NCBI GenBank assembly: GCA_031216915.1
Contig: CM062289.1
Location: 62,255,741 to 62,319,740, forward strand
DNA: 64,000 nucleotides
Source of the DNA: Pictodentalium vernedei
Taxonomy: Eukaryota; Mollusca; Scaphopoda; Dentaliida; Dentaliidae
Direction: 5' to 3'
Every line of letters begins with the position of its first letter. Position 1 is the first letter of the stretch. Below, in pieces: positions 21,786 through 34,275 of this stretch. Made by a program: the position numbers and the translations under genes. The notes under the pieces are model-generated. The model did not search any database and was not told the DNA's origin. It saw nothing but the letters and a program-made list of their open reading frames with translations.

Positions 21786-22971
21786 AAAAGACGATCCCCA
21801 CAATGGAAGCATCCACAGAAAAGTCGACAGGATAACTAGTTACATATAAGTACACATTGTGCATGCAAATAACTATCTGTTAGTTTATATTTCTTATTGT
21901 TGGTCTGACACAAGCTGATACTGTATAACTAACAGGGAGATGACAGGTAGACAGCCAATCTGGCTATGCCATCTCCCTACGGAATACACTATTTTTGTAT
22001 TTGTTCACAAACGCAATTGTTATTTATTTATTATTTTTATTACTGTTTTCAATGTGTTTAATGTACATTTTTCTGTATTATGTATACCGTAAAGTAAACC
22101 AATAAACCAATAATAAACAAGTACCACATCAATTAACCCATTCACACGCGTGTCGTTTATTACACACCTTCATGTTTATAACAACAATTATTAGAAGTAC
22201 ACTCAGCAATTCATTTGACAACTATCAACACAAAGAACACATTTTATCGCCAACCAAATTTGCGAGGGGAACCCGTGATACTATTTCATCCCCTGAGTTC
22301 CGATGTGTTCTATGTGCCTACTGGCACATAGAACACACTGGAACTCAGAGGACGATTTTCAGCTATCGTCAGCGATTTGAATCGTAATTGCGTTGCACAA
22401 TTTGTAGAAAATTCCAAGTGAAATTTCACTTCAATTTAAAAATAGTCTGTCAATGATATCCATTCCACACATATGTGCAGAACAGATTTTCATTTTCCGC
22501 ATTGTTTAGTGTTGCTGTAGATGGGGATTTCATAGAATAGACATGTAATAAATATTTATGTTAAATGCTTGGCCATCTGGAACTTGCATCAATTGGCCGA
22601 AATTAAATTTAAGAAAATCCAACTCCCATAGTTTATTCATTCATTATCAATTTCTTCGATGAAATAGAACACTATTTACATAATTCTTTCCTCATCGAAA
22701 AGGATTGAATGATTTATTCCCTGAAACTGATGTTAGTGAAGAAGATATTGATATGGACAGCAATTAGGCAGATTTCAGATTGCTAAGCAGTAATGAATAC
22801 CCAAACAGTTCAATTATACTTAGCTTTTCTTTAAAAAGCAAAAGTGAAATTGTGTTTTAATATGTGTGTAAATGTTAGAAATGTGAACATGAGATTTATT
22901 GAAAAACGGCTTTAAACTGTGAACCTGATTCATTAATTTGTGTTCAGTGGATAATATTAAAGGAAGTATTC
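21786..22971. other. A+T-rich intergenic stretch with a dispersed repeat
   Basis: No gene is seen. A block at about 22300-22530 (hairpin ctatgtgcctactggcacatag, then 'caattgcgttgcacaatttg', 'aatttcacttcaattt', 'gatggggattt') is repeated in diverged form at 24690-24905. The part near 22020-22110, with 'accaataaaccaataataaa', looks like an old LINE-like 3' tail but has no coding remnant. Confidence 0.5.
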
Positions 22972-23371
22972 GGGGGCGCAGTGACGTCGCGGTAACCGGT
23001 TCTTGTCAGGTCACCAAAGTTAAGCAACGTTGAGCGCGGTTAGTAGTTGGATGGGTGACCATTTCAGCGACAGATTCTTGCTCCAGCGTTGTGTCCTTGG
23101 GCAAGGCACTTAACCCCGATTGCTTGCATGGGGGCACGATGATGCTGTGTACTAAGACGTACTGCATGTCGATGGTGCGCATGTCTTCAACCAATCTAAC
23201 CCTGCCTGTGCCGCAGTGCAGAGTTCAGAGTTACGATGTTGGAGAGTTGACAGCTGCTCGTCGTTGCTCGGTGGTTCTCTCCGGGTACTCCGGCTTCCTC
23301 CACCCGTCAAACTGTCACCGACATAAGACCCTGGCTGTTAATGTGTCGTTAAACCCTAATAATAAATAAAT
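22972..23371 (+). mobile_element. Full-length 5S-rRNA-headed SINE with 13-bp TSD
   Basis: The head (22976-23062) matches the internal control region of 5S rRNA: 'aagttaagcaacg' (A-box type), then 'ggttagtagttggatgggtg'. The body carries 'gtgtccttgggcaaggcac' and later 'ctccgggtactccggc'. The tail ends in aataaataaa. The direct repeat aaaggaagtattc at 22959-22971 and 23372-23384 flanks it. 5S-derived heads define the SINE3 type. Such SINEs are transcribed by Pol III and moved by a partner LINE. Confidence 0.9.
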
Positions 23372-23384
23372 AAAGGAAGTATTC

Positions 23385-24690
23385 TAATCTTCCGTAATTA
23401 AAAGCATGTAACAGCAGGTAAAACAACTACAGGTCATCCACTTTACATAAGTTAGTGTAAACATAACGGTAGTACATCTGTAATTTTGTTACCTAATTAT
23501 TAACTGGTTGAGGGCTAAATTATTTTTCATCGACTAAATTTGCTATTCAAAGTTTGTTTTATTGCAAATTATTGGAGAGTGCCTACAGGCACTCTCCAAT
23601 AATTTGTAATAGAACAGATTTGTATAAACAATATAATACTTGCATTTGACATTATACGAAACATGAGCAAGGAAAACATTGGCTTTTGCGCTGACCTCTC
23701 ATTTTTTGAAAGCCTCTTAGCACTCACCCTATAAAATCAGTGGATGTAGAAAAGTGATCTGTCACCTTCCTGCAAAATTATTTTACTCCAATGTGATTAT
23801 GCAGTAAGGGGGAAATTTGATTTTCTCTTAATTAACTAATTAGTATAATTAGATATCAGATTTAATTTATGGTAAAAAACATAGTTTGACATGGAGAACA
23901 TGTATCAATAAATGTTTTCAGCAAACTAAAATTGGGGAATTTTAAAATGCAATTCAAAACTTGTTTTTACCTTTTTTCTCAACAACTTGAAAAATGGAGA
24001 TTTCACCTTTCTGCATAGGATCTTTGATATACAGTTGATGAAAATATGGAATGACATTTGGAGGGAAGCAGTTGTTGTGGAGTCTCTAGAGCCTGTGTTT
24101 CTCCTGTGCAGCTTGTTGCTGAACCTTGGCAGCCTGTGTGGCTCCACTGTTTCCTCCTGATGGGACACTGGTCAATATGTCCTCAAATAAAAATGACCCT
24201 GATAATTGGTCAAAAAGACCTTAAGAATTGGCAAAATGCTCCAAACAAAATCATCTCCAACAGATTTGGACCAAACAGCCTTGAGAGTTGAACAAATTAT
24301 CCCGAACTGTTGGTCAAATTGCCCCCAACAATTAATCAAAAATGTCCCCAAAAGGATTCAGCAACAGTTGCCCATGATTATGATGACATTAATGAGTTGT
24401 TAAAATGGGTTACCTAAACTAAAAATGTTACCTTTAAAAAATATAATACAGAAACTCACAATTGGGTTGGCTTGAATTTCAACTTGTGCAGGCCTTTTGT
24501 ATGCAAAATAGTATATACACAAGGATTATGCATCATCAATGCAAGGCCAAGTGTTTTCACACCTGTAAAGCTGGTCATTATAAGAAAATCAAATCCATTG
24601 ATATTTCTTCAAGTTATCGGACTAACGAGCTGAAAACAGGCCAAAAAGCAGTAACTAATTGAGGGCCTTAAGCCCTTAACTCTTCTCATG
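23385..24690. other. A+T-rich stretch, no gene; one hairpin
   Basis: No coding or RNA gene is supported. At 23565-23613 a near-perfect hairpin (attggagagtgcctacaggc and its complement) sits at the centre of a likely MITE whose ends I could not fix. Short open frames at 23926-24400 have no recognisable content. Confidence 0.45.
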
Positions 24691-24905
24691 TGTCCAAACC
24701 ATAGAACATATTGGAACTCAAGAGAACTATTATCAGCTATCACTAGCAATTCAAATTGTAATTGCATTGCATGATTTGTAGAAAAATTCCAGTGAAATTT
24801 CACTTCTTTATAAAAATAGTCTGCTAACGATTTCCGTTCTGCATATGTGTGCGGAACAGATTTTCATTTTCCACATGGTTCAGTGTTGCTGCAGATGGGG
24901 ATTAC
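24690..24905. repeat. Dispersed repeat, second copy of 22300-22530
   Basis: This block shares order and wording with 22300-22530: 'ggaactcaagagaac', 'cagctatcactagcaattc', 'gtagaaaaattcc', 'gattttcattttcc', 'gttgctgcagatggggatt'. The central palindrome of the first copy is missing here. It ends at the start of the MITE at 24909. Confidence 0.7.
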
Positions 24906-24908
24906 ATA

Positions 24909-25164
24909 CAGTACGTGGAGAGTGGATTGTTACTAAATCACCTGAGGAGTGGAGATGTCACCCAAGCTATAACTTTCAAATTTTGACATATTGACAAAAA
25001 ACACAAGCAATGTTTCAGCCAATGGACCTCCGGGTTTAACCCGGAGGTCCATTGGCTGAAACTTTGCTTGTGCTGGTTATGCTTTGCAACAAATTTGCAA
25101 TTATTGCTTGGGTGGAATCTCCACTCTACGGGTGATTTAGTGATAATACACTCTCCACGTACTA
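24909..25164. mobile_element. Palindromic MITE family 'cagtacgtggagagtg', copy 1
   Basis: Inverted ends cagtacgtggagagtgg and cactctccacgtacta lie between TA dinucleotides (24907-24908, 25165-25166). The element is 256 bp and largely palindromic, with a central hairpin containing cagccaatggacctccgggt. Sister copies are 31970-32226 and 57831-58087. A last-base change (A for G) breaks the right terminus. It is Tc1/mariner-like by its TA target only. Confidence 0.85.
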
Positions 25165-25439
25165 TAGAACACCCGTGTAATAAAATAATTTACCTGTCGA
25201 TGTCGGGAAATGCTGGCCAATTCCATGGTTGAATCCTATACACAACAAATTCATTGATAAAAATTGCAGAGAGGATGCAGGCAAACAAACATTGTTTGGC
25301 TGTGACATTACACCTCATTATAAGAAAGTCGGTGCCTTTGTTCATCTGTCAAAGGGTATCTACTAGAAATAATCCTACAATGAAATGAAAATATAAAAAA
25401 GTATAAGAACTACATGATATAAAAATCAAACTTAGATGT

Positions 25440-26080
25440 GAGTCTTCCATGGAAGACGTGTGTCGCCTGCACTATATTTTAATATTTCAGACAGAATTCT
25501 AAGTGGAAAAGGGGCATAACTCTGGAAAAAATACAGCGGATCAAAAAATAAAATAGGAGGTGCACAATACTATTATGTGATAAAGAATCACTGAAAGTTT
25601 CATCAAAATCCATTCATACATGTAGGTTAAAGAGGAGTGGCGGATAAGAGAAAGTGTGATGCGGACAACGCGGACGACGACGCGGACGACGACAAAAGTA
25701 ATCCCTATATGTCACTCCCCACTTCAAATAAAATAGGAGGTGCACAATGCCATTATGTGATAAAGAATCACTGAAAGTTTCATCAAAATCCATTCATAGG
25801 TTAGAGAGGAGTGGCGGATAAGAGAAAGTGTTGACGCGGACGACGACGCGGACGACAACGCTAGACGACAAAAGTAATCCCTATATGTCGCTCCCCACTT
25901 CAAATAAAATAGGTGCACAATGCTATTATGTGATAAAGAATCACTGAAAGTTTCATCAAAATCCATTCATAGGTTAAAGAGGAGTGGCGGATAAGAGAAA
26001 GTGTGACGTGGACGTCGCGGACGACGCAAGACGACAAAAGTAATCCCTATATGTCGCTCCTCACTTCGTGGGGCGGCGAC
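25440..26080 (+). mobile_element. Helitron-like element of the 'gtgtcgcc' family with 176-bp repeats
   Basis: The left end has hairpin tcttccatggaaga followed by cgtgtgtcgcc. The right end has hairpin ctcacttcgtggg followed by gcggcgacac. The gtgtcgcc/ggcgacac pair forms an inverted repeat placed as in the gctcacct family. Inside, a unit of about 176 bp ('aggaggtgcacaat' ... 'gtcgctccccacttcaaat') occurs three times (25555-26050), with variable runs of gcggacgacga. No coding sequence. Confidence 0.6.
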
Positions 26081-26176
26081 ACAATAACAACCAGAACAAA
26101 GAATCAAAACATAACATAAAGCGCATCATGAAACGAGAATACCATTTACTATTTATTGTACCACTATATATATAGA

Positions 26177-26320
26177 ATATACCCCTAGTAACTTGGTGTA
26201 CCAAATGTTCACATGAGTGGTGAAGTGGTGCTAACCATGAGCCTTTGGCACGCAGTTAACACCACTTCACCATGAGTGGTGAACATTTGGTACACCAAGC
26301 TACTTCGGGTATATTTTATT
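26177..26320. repeat. Long hairpin, about 60-bp arms
   Basis: The arms 'acttggtgtaccaaatgttc' and 'gaacatttggtacaccaagc' face each other around a loop near 26245, with the inner arm gaagtggtgctaac / gttaacaccacttc. A second smaller hairpin (ttaatgaagcaccagg / ccggtgcttcatcaatt) lies at 26607-26645. They probably belong to one or two MITEs whose ends I cannot fix. Confidence 0.7.
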
Positions 26321-26949
26321 TATACCATGATCATCAGATTATTAAGAGTCGCTATTATTTTTTCTCGATTTTACTGAGCACCAGACATATATATTATGCA
26401 TGCAAATCTGTTTTTGTTTACACGAGCATCAGTGGGCGGTACTTCTGCTGTCAATTTTATCGCCGAAACGAAATGGAAAGTGAAACTGGGCCTTTTTCGT
26501 TTTAATGCAGTACAGTCACCGTGGACTGGTCGTAATCCATGCATGGGCAGTGATGTCCACGCACGCGTTTACCAGGTGATAAAAATCATCATCAGCAAAA
26601 TTTTAATTAATGAAGCACCAGGTTGTACCCGGTGCTTCATCAATTCAGTTTTTGATGATTATTCCTATAATTAGTGTTTGCAATCTAATATTATTGCGCC
26701 CGTGGATATACTGTGGAATGTGACCAATCCACAGTGGCCGTGCTGTAGCATAATAACATACCATTTTGAGTTATGGATGCTTTATTAACATGAGACAATG
26801 CATGTTTGTTAAGCTTTGGTGTCTTATGGGGTAAGCTCATTTAAAAACGTAATAAATAATTAGCACTTTTATTTCACTCTTTGCGAGGCGATGTGCGATA
26901 AATTTAGACAAGTTTGCATTCAGGTTGATGTCACCAAAGGTCAACTTGG

Positions 26950-29900
26950 ATTTAGTTCTACAATATGGGAACAACAGATGAACATAGACCCACAACTAAC
27001 CATTCGACAATATGGGAAAAACAGAGCAAACAAAGGCCCAAAGCTGGGCATTTGATATTGGAACAACAGAGTCACAGATCACAACTGACCATTTGACAAT
27101 ATGGGAAGAACAGGGTGAACACTAACCCACAACTGACCATTTGTCAATATGGGAACAACAGGTGAACATAGACCCACAACTGACCATTTGTCAATATGGG
27201 AACAACAGGTGAACACAGACCCACAACTGACCATTTGTCAATATGGGAACAACATGAACACAGACCCACAACTGACCATTTGACAATATGGGAACAACAG
27301 AGTGAACACAGACCCACAACTGACAATATGAGAACAACAGGGTGAACACTGACCCACAACTGACAATTTGACAGTATGGGAACAACAAACCAAACATAGG
27401 CACAAAGCTAACCATTTGACAATATGGGAACAACAGAGCAAACATAGGCCCAAAGCTGACCATTTGACAATATGGGAACAACAGAATGAATACAGGCCCA
27501 AAGCTGACCATTTGACAATATCGGAACAACAGAGTGAACACAAATCACAACTGACCATTTGACGATATGGAAAGAACAGAGCAAATACAGGCCCAAAGTG
27601 GACCTTTTGACAATATGGGAACAACAGAGTGACCCTAGGCCCAAAGCTGACCATTTAACAATATGGGAACAACAGAGTGAACACAGGCCCAAAGCTGACC
27701 ATTTGACAATATGGGAACAGAGTGAACACAGATCACAACTGACCATTTGATGATATGGAAAGAACAGAGCAAACATCGGCCAAAAACTGACCTTTTTACG
27801 AGATAGGAACAACGGGTGAACACCGACTCACAACTGACCATTTGACAATATGAGAACAACAGAGCGAACACAGACCACAACTGACCATTTGACAATATGG
27901 AAAGAACAGAGCATACATAAGCCAAAAGCTGACCATTTGTCAATATTGGAACAGCAGAGTGAACACAGACCACAACTGACCATTTGACAATATAGGAACA
28001 ACAGTGTGAACACTGACCCACAACTGACCATATGTCAATATGGAAACAACATGAACACAGACCCACAACAGATCGTTTGTCAATATGGGTACAACTGGGT
28101 GAATACTGACCCACAACTGACTATTTGTCAATATGAGAACAACATGAAAATAGACCCACAACTGACCATTTGACAATATGGGAACAACATGAACTCGGAC
28201 CCACAACAGACCATTTGTCAATATGTGAACAACAGGGTGAACACTGACCCACACCTGACTATTTGTCAATATGGGAACAACAGGGTGAACACTGACCCAC
28301 AACTGACAATTTGACAATATGAGAACAACAGAGCAAACATAGGCCCAAAGCTAACCATTTGATAATATGGGAACAACAGAGCAAACATACGCCCAAAGCT
28401 GACCATTTGATAATATGGGAACAACAGAGCTAACATACGCCCAAAGCTGACCATTTGATAATATGGGAACAACAGAGCAAACATACGACCAAAGCTGACC
28501 ATTTGTCAATATGGGAACAACAGGTGAACATAAACCCACAACTGACCATTTGTCAATATGGGAACCACAGGTGAACACAGACCCACAACTGATCATTTGT
28601 AAATATGGGAACAGCCCCTGTAATTAGCAAAAATCTCCTCAGTAAAAACTTTGCCGACGATAAATGAGTATCCTTGGCAAAAATTGAGCTTTCCTCGGCA
28701 ATTTTTACAAAATGACTATTTCATGTAAATAACTACTGGGGAAGCACTGTGTCTGTATGCGTTCTCGGACGTACGACCGGGTGCATCTTGGAGATGTTGT
28801 ATGTGTAATAAACTCATATTTTAAAGAGATATCTCAAAGGTGTATAATATTGATCCACATGCACTCCAGTATATCCACATAAAGGCGACAAACATGTTCA
28901 AGAATGAGAAATTTGCTAGGCCTACTACTCTTCTATTGTTGTACTCTGTTTTTAATTGTCATTACTGACGTCACTCAAATTGTCCTTGGCAAAAATACTG
29001 CCGAGGAAACATCTAAAATCCCTCGGCACCTCGTTGGCAATTGCCATTGCCGAGGACTAATTCCAGGGCTGTAGGAACAACATGAACACATACCCACAAC
29101 AGACCATTTCTCAATATGGGAACAACAGGTGAACACAGACCCACAACTGACCATTTGTCAATATGAGAACAACAGGGGAAACATATTCCACAACTGACCA
29201 TATGACAATATGGGAACAACAGGGGAAACATAGATCCCACAATTGATCATTTGACAATATGGGAACAACAGGTGAACACACATCCACAAATGACCATTTG
29301 TCAATATGGGAACAACAGGGAAAACATAGATCCCACAACTGGCCACTTGACAATATGGGAACAACAGGTGAACACACATCCACAACTGACAATTTGTCAA
29401 TATGGGAACAATAGGAGATACATAGCTCCCACAACTGACCATTTGACAATACGGGGACAACAGGGAAACATAGATCCCACAACTAGTCATTTGACAATAA
29501 GGGAACAACAGGTGAATACAGACCCACAACTGACCATTTGACAATGTGGGAACAACGTGAACACAAAATCACAACTGACCATTTGACAATATGATAACAA
29601 CAGCATTAACACAGACCCACAACTGACCATTTGACAATATGGAAACAACAGGGCAACATAGATCCACAACCGACCAATTGACAATATGATAAAAACGAGG
29701 TAAACGCAGACTCACAACTGATTATTTGAGAGAACAACAAGGTGAACACATACCACAACTGACCAAGTGACAATATGGGAACAACGGAGCGAACACAGAC
29801 CACAACTGATCATTTGACAATATGTGATCAACAAGGCAAACACATACCACAATTGACCAGGTGACAATATGGGAACAACAGAGTGAACACAGACCACAAC

Positions 29901-31018
29901 TGATCTTGACAATATGTGATCAACAAGGCAAACACATACCACAATTGACCAGGTGACAATATGTGATCAACAAGGCAAACACATACCACAATTGACCAGG
30001 TGACAATATGGGAACAACAGCGTGAACACAGACCACAACTGATCTTGACAATATGTGATCAACAAGGCAAACACATACCACAACTGACCAGGTGACAATA
30101 TGTGATCAACAAGGCAAACACATACCACAATTGACCAGGTGACAATATGGGAACAACAGAGTGAACACAGACCACAACTAGTCTTGACAATATGTGATCA
30201 ACAAGGTGAACACATACCACAACTGACCAGGTGACAATATGTGATCAACAAGGCAAACACATACCACAATTGACCAGGTGACAATATGGGAACAACAGAG
30301 TGAACACAGACCACAACTGATCTTGACAATATGTGATCAACAAGGTGAACACATACCACAACTGACCAGGTGACAATATGTGATCAACAAGGCAAACACA
30401 TACCACAATTGACCAAGTGACAATATGGGAACAACAGAGTGAACACAGACCACAACTGATCTTGACAATATGTGATCAACAAGGTGAACACATACCACAA
30501 CTGACCAGGTGACAATATGGGAACAACAGAGTGAACACAGACCACAACTGATCTTGACAATATGTGATCAACAAGGTGAACACATACCACAACTGATCAT
30601 TTGACAATATGTGATCAACAAGGCAAACACATACCACAATTGATCAAGTGACAACATGGGAACAACAGAGTGAACACAGACCACAATTGATAATTTAGCA
30701 ATATGGGAGCAACAAGGTGAACACATACCACAACTGATCATTTGACAATATGTGAACAACAAGGCAAACACAGACCACAACTGACCAAGAGACAATATGG
30801 GAACAACAGAGTGAACACAGACCACAACTGATCTTGACAAATATGGGATCAACAAGGTGAACACAGACAATATGTGATCAACAAGGCAAACACAGACCAC
30901 AACTGACCAAGTTGAAATATGGGAACAACAGAGTGAACACAGACCACAACTGATCATTTGGCAATATTGGAACACCAAGGCAAACACATACCACAACTGA
31001 CCATGTGACAATATGGGA
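26950..31018. repeat. 4-kb minisatellite, roughly 50-bp units
   Basis: The array has about 75 units of the type 'gaccatttgacaatatggga' + 'acaacagagtgaacac' + 'agacccacaact'. The left section (26950-29700) has units near 48-58 bp. The right section (29740-31018) shows a higher-order pattern that alternates 'tgtgatcaacaaggcaaac' with 'gggaacaacagagtgaac'. Open frames on the minus strand arise only because the unit contains no stop in some frames. The array is split by a hAT MITE at 28612-29071. Confidence 0.9.
28612..29071. mobile_element. hAT-like MITE inside the minisatellite (460 bp)
   Basis: The ends cagcccctgtaattag and, read from the right, cagccctggaattag are imperfect inverted repeats. 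Subterminal 'cctcggca' or 'tgccgagg' motifs recur near both ends. The left flank tatgggaa and right flank taggaa fit an 8-bp duplication whose right copy lost two bases, as the tandem unit shows. It lies cleanly between minisatellite units and has no coding content. Confidence 0.8.
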
Positions 31019-31435
31019 ACTAGCTGGAAAATACACATACCAACTTTGGTTGAGTTCAAATAATCCAAACTGGAGTTATTGGTCAGAAATCAAAAATGTT
31101 AATAGACGATCGAATTCAAAGTTGAAAAAGGGCCATAACTCATGTAAAAATAATTGGACGGAACCCATATTCGAACTTGGCCTGCAACAGTAGATGGTAA
31201 TACACATATCAACTTGGGTTGAGATCAAATAATCCAAATTGGAGTTATCGGTGGGAAACCAATTGTTTACAGACAGACAGACCATTTACATAATACGACA
31301 GTTTTTACAAATGGGCGTATAAAAATGGATAGAAAGAAATAACTCCAGTAAATTAGATCAGTCCTGGAAATGAGACGGGTGTGAGTGCAATTGCTCCCGT
31401 CAGCACCCATGCTTTCTATTTTACGGGAGCTAAAA
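31019..31435 (+). mobile_element. Helitron-like fragment with 3' end
   Basis: The sequence starts in phase with the 9.5-10.3 kb units ('tagctggaaaatacacatac', 'ttgagttcaaataatccaaa'). It passes an 'acagacagacc' run and ends with a 'tttacgggagCTAAaaaa' terminus (31421-31436). It abuts the minisatellite at its left edge. No coding region. Confidence 0.5.
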
Positions 31436-31575
31436 AATGCACTCGTTGCAAAATATTGTGGAGCACTAATATACTGTGAGAGCATATAAATGTGTGTTGG
31501 TTTGAGAAAGCAGCACTCTGCAGCCAGTGGCAATTTAAGTTACTGTCATAATCCAGCAATTCCTTATACATTTAG

Positions 31576-31816
31576 CCCCTTGAGTCCGATCGGCCGCTTC
31601 CCTGGCCAGGAACATGATACGTCATAGCGTCATTACGACTAAATTATATGGCTATTGAGTAAATGTATGGGGTAGAGCAATCAATATTTTCAATGTGCAG
31701 CCCTGAGACTGCACGTTGAAAATATTGATTGCTCTACCCCAAATAATGAATATGGACTCTTCTAATTGCTGCCATTGAACTGGCATGGAAGATACAACTA
31801 GAGTGCAAAGGGTTAA
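31576..31816. mobile_element. piggyBac-like MITE with hairpin core, copy 1
   Basis: The right end is gcaaagggTTAA (31804-31816) and the left end is the mutated TTAGcccctt (31572-). The inner part is a long hairpin tggggtagagcaatcaatat...atattgattgctctacccca (31661-31741). The sister copy is at 60508-60730, where both TTAA sites are intact. The arms of the two copies differ by a paired change that keeps pairing. Confidence 0.75.
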
Positions 31817-31969
31817 GGTTTCTAGTGTTTGCTGACAGTATTCCTTCGAAAATTCATATACTAATATTTTACTCCCGTCTTGGAATTCACGGGAGCTTAA
31901 AACTGCACCCGTCAATTTTGTTCATTTCCAGCACTGTTATATACCTAAATGTTTGGAAAGAAGCATGTA

Positions 31970-32226
31970 CAGCACGTGGAGAGTGTATTATCACTAAATC
32001 ACCTGCAGAGTGGAGATTCCACCCAACCAATAATTGCAAAATTGTTGCAAAGCATAACCAGCACAAGCAAAGTTTCAGCCAATGGACCTCTGCGTTAAAT
32101 CCAGAGGTCCATTGGCTGAAACATTGCTAGTGTTTTTTGTCGATACGTACACAATTTGAAAGTTATAGTTTGGGTGATAACTCCACTCCGTGGGTGATTT
32201 AATTGCAATCCACTCTCCATGTACTG
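31970..32226. mobile_element. Palindromic MITE family 'cagtacgtggagagtg', copy 2
   Basis: Ends cagcacgtggagagtg and cactctccatgtactg lie between TA (31968-31969) and TA (32227-32228). The 257-bp copy has the same centre as copies 1 and 3, but both hairpin arms carry a C-to-T type change at the same paired position (cctctg / cagagg). Confidence 0.85.
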
Positions 32227-32228
32227 TA

Positions 32229-34275
32229 TATATACATGTATAAGAACATGTGGAAACTGAAATTCGCTATTGAACTGTTGTTGTGTGGTTGAGAGCCCTC
32301 TTTGAAAGTCTGCTTTGGCATAAGTAAGAGACCAACATTTTGACAATAAACTACCTTAAAATAACAGAATGGTTGTATTTTGCAACCCTTCTTGGACAGA
32401 CTCAGAGAAATCTGTTTGTCACTCATGAGAAGAATGAGCAGTAACACTAATTTCAATCCAAAGCATTTATAGTTCCCAAATGCTGCCATTTTGTTCTGGT
32501 TTTGGTTCAAAGCAAGTTCAGCATGGGTAAACTCCATACAGTTCAGAGGAAGAGGTATTGAGGCAATAGTGACTTCATGAATGAAAAATGGAAACTGTGC
32601 AATGTGACAGCTGATAGGATGGCCTCACTTGACTTGCACCAATAGTGTATTTAAGGTGGTAACCAGCACAATTTCGGAGACGTGGTTGGTGTCCTGGCAA
32701 TGGAACAAGAAATACAGTCCAGATATCCAAGAGAGACTTGGGAAATCGTCCAGTGTGGGTGGGGCGCTGACCATCGGAAATACCTAGTAGTGCAAGTTTA
32801 TCAGAGGCTATAGCCTATAGGAGTGGCAGATCCTTATCCCAGTTATAAGAGGGGTGGAACTACTTGCGAATGGAATAGAGGAAGCACAGGGGTGGCCACC
32901 TGAAGCCCAGGTTTCATCCTTGGGGAAGTGTACCAAGATCTGTACATAGCATTATAAATCATTATTACCACTTTAGCGGGCGTCTCTACTGTATTAACAG
33001 AGTTTAGCGGGGTGGTAAGACTCAGTAATTCATGACGCCATGCAACTGGAAGCGAGCCTCGGGCGTTGATGAAAACAAAAATGTGTTTCAGATATCCCAG
33101 AAAAAAGAAAGGGTAATCAAAGTTCCTCAAAAGCAACAGAGCAGCGTGGGGGTAAATTCCAAAACTCTTGGCTTTGTTTTTGCTGTTTGTTTGTTCACAT
33201 TTCGGACAATGTCATCTGGGCCGATAGAGCATCAATATACAATGCTGTCTAAAATCAGTTAATGAGAAAGATCGCCTTAATACTACACACTATTATTGTA
33301 TGGAGATTGCATTGTTGTCATATTACTTGCAAGGTATCATAACACCTGTTTGAATGTCTTAGAATTACGTGATTGTTTTTTGATAAAAATAGAAAATTTG
33401 TTGTATCGCACATGTCCATCGCCCATGGAACCCATCTTCAGTAAAAAATGCAGATAGATTGTCCTTTTCCCAAACGCAGTCCTGCCGTTGCATTGCAAAG
33501 TGTTTTGAATGCCCAGCTTTGTTCTTGGATACTGGACACGTATTTAGCAATGACTTTTTCTCCCAAAATATAATTTTTTTATCAGTTCTGGTACGAATAC
33601 GGTAGCAGACTTCCACCAACCATTGCTGCCTGCTGTCAACTTTCTGATTTGATTGCATATATTTTTTATGTTCTTTGGATCACAACCCTCATTTTGATGT
33701 ATAATCTGTGTATATTTAATTTGAATTTATGGAATATCAGAGGTGGGAATTTAAAAGTAAACAAATTTCCCTTTCTTACATAGCACCGTCCTGCAAAACT
33801 TTGGGAAAATGTTTGAAATTTTCAGTAGTCATACTGATAAAAGAATTAAACCAACACATTATATATCAAAATAATGACGAGTACAAGGAAATGGAATATT
33901 TTCACTTTTTCATGATAAAAATTATATTTTTTATGATTCTGGCGACAGACAAGCTTCCGGTGATATAAGTAACGCATTGCAAAATCACAAATAGATCAAT
34001 AATTCCACTGACAAGGTTTAATATAAATGATTTCAAACTCCAGACTCAAGAGAAAGCACATTTTACCATTTCATCTCTGATGTGTTACAAGCTTCCATTT
34101 GAAAACCGTGCGGGGAAATCGGTCACATAATGGTTTGTAACCACACAAGGCAAATCATGAACGTGAGCAAAATATTGTATTCAAAGATCTGAGAACTGCA
34201 GAAATGGCCACACAATTCTCAAATCTGCAGTGAGATCGAATTGAAAACGCTCAATACATTAATTGGGGGAAGTTA
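32229..34275. other. Non-coding stretch with one dispersed repeat
   Basis: No gene with supporting motifs is seen. Segment 33575-33778 ('atcagttctggtacgaatac', 'gcagacttccacc', 'gatgtataatctgtgtat') is repeated at 37775-37975 at clear divergence. The rest (32640-33100) contains moderately G+C-richer sequence without a persuasive frame. The minus-strand frame at 32843-33136 was not accepted as a gene. Confidence 0.45.

Noticed and set aside
22976-23062. A 5S rRNA gene (and similarly at 45000-45094 and 53020-53100)
   Set aside because: Only the internal promoter part is 5S-like. It is fused to a SINE body and tail and bounded by target duplications, so it is a SINE head.
23055-23369. Coding frames shared among 19.1, 23.1, 44.8 and 53.2 kb (peptides such as TSMVRMSSTNLTLP)
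   Set aside because: They are frames through the SINE body on either strand, and identity between copies reflects the SINE, not a protein.
27144-31068. Many overlapping minus-strand open frames of 60-166 codons with repeated CSHIVKWSVVGLC-like peptides
   Set aside because: They follow the period of the minisatellite and exist in several frames at once. This is stop-poor tandem DNA, not a protein.
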